A DNA stretch of 51,539 nt from Brevundimonas sp. AAP58 (GTDB lineage: Bacteria; Pseudomonadota; Alphaproteobacteria; Caulobacterales; Caulobacteraceae), in contig NZ_LJHU01000046.1 in NCBI RefSeq assembly GCF_001295975.1, positions 1 to 51,539 of the forward strand, in the 5' to 3' direction. This document shows positions 44,852-51,539 of this stretch, one piece after another; positions within the stretch are counted from its first letter, which is position 1; each line of letters opens with the position of its first letter. Below the pieces are notes generated by a model, which was not told the DNA's origin, made no database searches, and worked only from the letters and a program-made list of their open reading frames with translations. Made by a program: the position numbers and the translations under genes.

Positions 44852-45751
44852 ATGCGTCGCTTTCTGATCTGGTCCGCGCTCGCGGTCGTCATCGGCCTGG
44901 CCATCGCCGGTGGCGGTTACTGGGCCTACTGGAACTTCTACGCCCGCTTTCAGCCGGTGACGGTCACGAGGAACCAGGCTGACATCCAGCGGCTTCTGGA
45001 TGAGGCGTCCTGGCTCTCGGGCGGCGGGGGCGGAGAGCCGCTCTATGTGATCGGCTATCGCGACTCGGCGTCCTTCCAGCGCTACCAGCGCGAGGAAGGC
45101 GATCGGCTGCGCGCCGGTGGCATCGAAATGCGGGTCATCGTCTTTGCCCGACCCGACCGCGAGGGCGCGCCTCAGTCGACACCCAGCGAACGCACCACCG
45201 TCGCCGAGCTGTGGCTCAGCCGCGACTGGAGCCTCTACGAGCGCTGGATCTCCACGCCCGCCAACCGCTGGACGGCCGCCGGCGTTCCCGTGGCCGATGG
45301 CAACCTGGCCCGCTCGGCCGTGGTCGAGGCCAGCCGCCAGTTTCGCGATCGCCTGACGGACCTGCTGCGCGACGCGGGCGTCCCGATGGGCTATCCCCTG
45401 GTCATCTGGCGCGACAGGGAGGGCTTCCTGAAGGCGTGCGCCTGCTCCGACAGCCGCTCCTGGGTGTTCGTGCGCGACGACGTGGGCGCGCCCGACGACC
45501 TGTCGACCCCGACCCCGCCCGATCCGGTCGATGTCGCGCCCGGTGCCCCGCCACCCGCAGGAACCGATGGGGCCCTGCCCTATCCGAACCTGGGGCCGAT
45601 CCCGCCGCTCGAGGGGGGCGCAACAACGGCGCAGCCCGGGGAAACTCCCGGTCCCGCACGCCCGGCCGCGCCGCGCACCGAGCCCGCGCGCCCCAGCACG
45701 CCCCCGGCTCCGCCTCAGCCGAACCAACAGGACGACACGACCTTCTTCTAG
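44852..45751 (+). CDS. Membrane-anchored protein of unknown function, Pro-rich C-terminus
   Basis: 299 aa. One N-terminal membrane anchor (residues 5-27) is followed by a 190-residue periplasmic domain with YVIGYRDSASFQRYQREEGDRL, AELWLSRDWSLYERW and a CACSDSRSWVF stretch. The last 90 residues are Pro/Ala/Gly-rich and disordered, as in cell-envelope proteins. I recognise no family. It starts 96 bp after the kinase gene and ends 4 bp from the convergent aminotransferase-fold gene. Confidence 0.8.
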   Translation: MRRFLIWSALAVVIGLAIAGGGYWAYWNFYARFQPVTVTRNQADIQRLLDEASWLSGGGGGEPLYVIGYRDSASFQRYQREEGDRLRAGGIEMRVIVFARPDREGAPQSTPSERTTVAELWLSRDWSLYERWISTPANRWTAAGVPVADGNLARSAVVEASRQFRDRLTDLLRDAGVPMGYPLVIWRDREGFLKACACSDSRSWVFVRDDVGAPDDLSTPTPPDPVDVAPGAPPPAGTDGALPYPNLGPIPPLEGGATTAQPGETPGPARPAAPRTEPARPSTPPAPPQPNQQDDTTFF

Positions 45752-45755
45752 GCGG

Positions 45756-46925
45756 TCAGGAGAACAGCCTGCGGCACACGCCGATCAGACGCTCCACGTC
45801 GTCGGCGTCCTGATAGAGGCCAAAGCCAAAGCGGATCACCTCGTCCCGAACATCGGTGACGACATTGGCGGCCAGCAGATTGGCCCGCCAACGCTGGGCG
45901 TCCCTGTGCTTCAACGCCAGGAACCGGGCGCGCGGCAGGTTGCCGCCGGGCGGAGGATTGAGCACCTCCGCCTCGCCCAGCCGCCCGCATTCGCCCACCT
46001 TCAACGCCTCGAAGAACCGTGACGACAGCCGGTCCGCATGGGCCGACACGTCCGCCGTGGTCAGGCCGTTCTCGTCCAGCATCCGCCGCACGCCGTTGAA
46101 GCGATAGAGCGGCGTCGAATCGAACGTCGCGCCCCAGAACCGCCCGGCGTCGGCGCGATACTGCACCCCTTCCGGCGGCCCCATCAGATTGCCGAACTCG
46201 GCGAACCAGCCCGTCACGACCGGCCGCTCGCAGAAGCCTTCGGGCGCATGAAGGAAGCCCGCCCCTTCGCCCGTCATGGCGTATTTGTAGCCGCCCGAGA
46301 CGTAGAAGATCCGGTCCGCTACTGCCGACAGGTCCGTCGGCGTGGCCATGAAGCCGTGATAGCCGTCCACGATCACCCACGGCCCCTCGGGCCTGGCCAG
46401 CGCCGCCAGATCGTCGATGCACCCGATGGCCTGACCGGTCTTGAAGAAGACCTGGCTGACCACGATGGCGTCGAACGCCCCACCCTTCGCCGCCGCGATG
46501 AAGCGGTCATCGAACGTCTCGAACGGCTCCAGCGGCACCCGCGTCACGACCGCCTCGCCAGCCTCCTCCCACCGCTCGGCCTGGCGGCGGAAGGCGTGGA
46601 ACTCCCCGTCCGTGGTCAGGATGCGGATGGGCCGGGTCTCGATGCCCGAGAACACCCGGATCAGGAAGTCGTGGGTGTTGGGCGCGAACACCACCGTCTC
46701 CGGGTCAGGAAGGCCCAGCTCCTTGGCCACATGCCTCTGCGCCTCCGGCACGACTTCGCCGAAGACCAGGTCCCACTTGCGGTCGGCGAAATGATTGGCC
46801 TCCACCCAGGCCCGCACCTGCCCGTCGAACGAGGCGTCCGGCCACAGGTGATGGCTGTGCGCGGCGAAGTGCAGCCGGTCGGGGTCGAGCGCGAGCGCGC
46901 GGGAGAAGAGGGGTTTGTAGGTCAT
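45756..46925 (-). CDS. Class V aminotransferase-fold PLP enzyme (kynureninase-like)
   Basis: 389 aa. PLP binding is shown by Lys214 in VSGGYKYAMTGEG and Asp188 in VIVDGYHG. The N-terminus FAAHSHHLWPDAS and the tail GFGLYQDADDVERL fit the class V (kynureninase/cysteine desulfurase-like) fold. No active-site Cys loop of desulfurases is visible, so a lyase or aminotransferase on an amino-acid substrate is more likely; the substrate is unknown. It starts 3 bp after parE, so it is probably the last gene of that operon. Confidence 0.88.
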   Translation of the reverse strand: MTYKPLFSRALALDPDRLHFAAHSHHLWPDASFDGQVRAWVEANHFADRKWDLVFGEVVPEAQRHVAKELGLPDPETVVFAPNTHDFLIRVFSGIETRPIRILTTDGEFHAFRRQAERWEEAGEAVVTRVPLEPFETFDDRFIAAAKGGAFDAIVVSQVFFKTGQAIGCIDDLAALARPEGPWVIVDGYHGFMATPTDLSAVADRIFYVSGGYKYAMTGEGAGFLHAPEGFCERPVVTGWFAEFGNLMGPPEGVQYRADAGRFWGATFDSTPLYRFNGVRRMLDENGLTTADVSAHADRLSSRFFEALKVGECGRLGEAEVLNPPPGGNLPRARFLALKHRDAQRWRANLLAANVVTDVRDEVIRFGFGLYQDADDVERLIGVCRRLFS

Positions 46926-46928
46926 GAT

Positions 46929-47219
46929 CTACCCAAGCATGTCCGGACGGATCAGACGACGCCCGTGGATCACGCGCGCGATCCGAACATGGTCGGCCTC
47001 GACTGAATAAAGGATGCGATAGCGGCCATGAATCAGGCAACGGTAGTCACACCGACCCTTCACCAAGACTGAGTGGCGCTCAGGAAAGCGGTCGAGCCGA
47101 CTGGCGGCCTCGACGATCTCCTCGACGAAGCTGAAGGCGCGTTCCGGATTGTCGATGGCGATGTAGGCGGCGATGTCGTCCAGATCGATCTCGCTATCGG
47201 GCGAGAAGATCACCCTCAT
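46929..47219 (-). CDS. parE: ParE/RelE-family toxin
   Basis: 96 aa from the ATG at 47219; a longer frame upstream overlaps parD and is not needed. MRVIFSPDSEIDLDDIAAYIAIDN, RLDRFPERHSVL and YRCLIHGRYRILYSVEADHVRIARVIHGRR match ParE, which poisons DNA gyrase. The start overlaps the antitoxin stop (ATGA). It completes a ParDE pair. Activity depends on residues I cannot test from sequence alone. Confidence 0.9.
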   Translation of the reverse strand: MRVIFSPDSEIDLDDIAAYIAIDNPERAFSFVEEIVEAASRLDRFPERHSVLVKGRCDYRCLIHGRYRILYSVEADHVRIARVIHGRRLIRPDMLG

Positions 47220-47494
47220 CCGGAGGATTTCGCTCGGGACGGCGGATTTTCGTACTTGGCGCGCAAGTCGATCAGAATTTCGTCCGCCGATTTGCCGATC
47301 CCGCTGTCCAACGATGCGTCCAGCGCCGCTCTCAAACCCTCTTGGTCGAGCATCCGGGACGCCTCCCGCCATCGGCTCAGGGCGTGGCGCACGACGTCGG
47401 CGACGTCCGCATAGTCGCCGGCATCGACCGCCGCGTGAACCACGGCCGCCAGATCCTCGTCGATATCAGCCGTGATCGTCTCGTACTTGCCCAT
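47216..47494 (-). CDS. parD: ParD-family antitoxin
   Basis: 92 aa. The N-terminal ribbon-helix-helix part MGKYETITADIDEDLAAVVHAAVDAGDYADVADVVRHAL matches ParD, an autorepressing DNA binder, and the C-terminal tail (SLDSGIGKSADEILIDLRAKYEN) would wrap the toxin. It precedes parE and overlaps it by 4 nt, the normal order for this type. It begins 27 bp after secA. Confidence 0.9.
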   Translation of the reverse strand: MGKYETITADIDEDLAAVVHAAVDAGDYADVADVVRHALSRWREASRMLDQEGLRAALDASLDSGIGKSADEILIDLRAKYENPPSRAKSSG

Positions 47495-47521
47495 AAGCCT
47501 AAGACTACCACGACCCCGAGA

Positions 47522-50374
<2,853 letters not shown>

Positions 50375-50606
50375 GGATGATCCGGAAGCGGACGAGCGGT
50401 TCAGAGCTCAGGAGGTGCCCTAGGAGAGCGGCGATCGAACGCCGCGAGAGGGGCCGCCGGACGGGGCGGCGTGGGGGCCGCGCGAACGCTCGAAAACCCC
50501 TCGACTTGGGCGCAGGCGGGACTTAAGCACCGGCCATACCCCTGTCAACGCGAGGGGCTTTGCAGCCGCGCGTTTGGGCCTGATCGCTTAAGACATGGAG
50601 CGTCCG

Positions 50607-51539
50607 ATGCGGCGCCTTTCCCACGCCCTGACCCTCTTGGCCCTGACCGGCGCCCTTGCGCTCGCCGCCTGCGGTCGCGGCGGTGGCGAAGACCGCCCGC
50701 CCGAGCCCGGCGACCGGGCGGTCGCCGAGGTCCAGAACCAGACGATCTGGGCGTCCGACGTCAAGCGCGAGGCCGTGGCTCAAGGGCTGATCGGCGAGGG
50801 AGAGCCGCTGGACGTCACCTCGGACCTGTTCCGCCGCGTGCTGGACGAGGTCATCGACCAGAAGCTGCTGGCCCGCGAGGCCGAACGGCGCGGTCTGGAC
50901 AACTCCCCCCTGGCCCAGCGCAGGCTGGAGGCGACGCGCGAGCGCATCCTGGGCGACATGCTGGTCGAGAACGTCGTCAACGGCGCCATCTCGGATCAGG
51001 CGGTCGAGACGCTGTATCGGGAACAGCTAAGGCTTGCGCAGACGTCGGAGGAGATCCGCGTGCGCCTGATCCTGTCGCGCACGCGCCAGGAGGCCGACGC
51101 CGTTCTGGGCATCCTCGGCCAGGGCGCGACCTTCGAGGCCGTGGCCATGGAACGCTCGATCGACGAGGCCACGCGCTTCTCCGGCGGCGACCTCGGCTAT
51201 TCCACCGTCGACGTCATGCCCCAGGCCTACGCCAATGCGCTGAGGGACGCGCCGGCCGGCTCCACCGTCGGCCCCTTCCAGACCGAGGGCGGCTGGGCCG
51301 TGCTGCGGGTCGAGGATCGCCGCCGCGAGAGCCCGCCCACGCTCGAACAGGCCCGGCCCCAGATCGTGCGCTACCTGACCTATGAAGGCGTCCGCCAGCT
51401 GCTGGAGGAGTTGCGCGGCAAGGCCGAGGTCGAGGTGCTGCTATCCGCCGAGGACGGCCGGGCGCAGGAGCCGGCGTCAGCACCGCCCGCCCGTGCGCCC
51501 TCGACAGCTACGGCTCCGGCGCCCACGCCCGCCCCCGCC
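50607..51539 (+). CDS. Parvulin-type peptidyl-prolyl isomerase lipoprotein, 5' part
   Basis: 311 codons are seen, running off the window with no stop. GGAG (50597-50600) is 6 nt before the ATG. Lipobox LAAC gives Cys22. A SurA/PpiD-like N-terminal helical part (VLDEVIDQKLLAREAERRGLDNS) is followed by a parvulin domain with EEIRVRLIL, FSGGDLGY and VGPFQTEGGWAVLRVEDRR. It should assist folding of exported proteins, a likely partner of SecA-dependent export. The C-terminus becomes Pro/Ala-rich near the window edge. Confidence 0.9.
   Translation, partial: MRRLSHALTLLALTGALALAACGRGGGEDRPPEPGDRAVAEVQNQTIWASDVKREAVAQGLIGEGEPLDVTSDLFRRVLDEVIDQKLLAREAERRGLDNSPLAQRRLEATRERILGDMLVENVVNGAISDQAVETLYREQLRLAQTSEEIRVRLILSRTRQEADAVLGILGQGATFEAVAMERSIDEATRFSGGDLGYSTVDVMPQAYANALRDAPAGSTVGPFQTEGGWAVLRVEDRRRESPPTLEQARPQIVRYLTYEGVRQLLEELRGKAEVEVLLSAEDGRAQEPASAPPARAPSTATAPAPTPAPA

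Overview
The window is a compact, very GC-rich chromosomal segment of an alphaproteobacterium in the Caulobacterales, most likely Brevundimonas or a close relative. The clearest marker is a CtrA (40076-40777, minus strand) that looks nearly identical to Caulobacter CtrA in its receiver and DNA-binding regions. ZapA, CdnL (CarD family), a DivJ/PleC-type kinase, clustered GANTC (CcrM) sites and a Suv3-like helicase fit the same group. The assignment rests on recalled family features, not on a search.

Layout. 1-1869: end of an efflux adaptor gene and its NodT-type outer-membrane lipoprotein. 2068-6772: purL, a DUF305 lipoprotein, a PhoD phosphatase and a DUF1428 protein. 6777-9011 (minus): DUF4164 protein, zapA, 6S RNA, 5-formyl-THF cyclo-ligase and a YmdB-type phosphoesterase. 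9108-14069: transketolase, a secreted esterase, a lipoprotein and purT. 14221-20184: S41 peptidase, four-EF-hand protein, a divergent two-component system, a PAS protein and a proline/cysteine-rich secreted protein. 20330-24888: M16 peptidase, gamma-carbonic anhydrase and PhoH behind a structured leader. 25130-27126: a membrane protein, then a small lower-GC segment bounded by tRNA-Arg(CCT) and a 15-bp copy of its 3' end. 27348-32171: ABA4-like protein, Suv3-like helicase, MFS transporter, S4 protein. 32120-37955: lipoprotein, FdxA, CdnL, DUF3617 protein, ribosomal protein L28, M1 peptidase, transglutaminase-like protein. 38083-42401: SbtA-like transporter with divergent LysR regulator, ctrA, a DnaA-domain-IV-like HTH protein and a DUF6456 protein. 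42433-51539: SufE, DivJ-like kinase, an anchored protein of unknown function, a class V aminotransferase-fold enzyme, ParDE, SecA and the start of a parvulin-type isomerase.

Most genes are housekeeping: purines (PurL, PurT), one-carbon folate (cyclo-ligase), pentose phosphate (Tkt), Fe-S supply (SufE, FdxA), secretion (SecA) and cell-cycle control (CtrA, DivJ-like, CdnL, ZapA). The less ordinary material lies between genes: three copies of a twin-hairpin repeat whose stems covary and whose spacers are 67-68 nt, five GANTC sites within 53 bp upstream of ctrA and three within 34 bp upstream of the ABA4-like gene, a hairpin that buries the cdnL ribosome-binding site, a multi-hairpin leader ending in an intrinsic terminator before phoH, and the tRNA-Arg att duplication. 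I see no CRISPR array, prophage, intact insertion sequence or obvious defence system apart from the ParDE pair.
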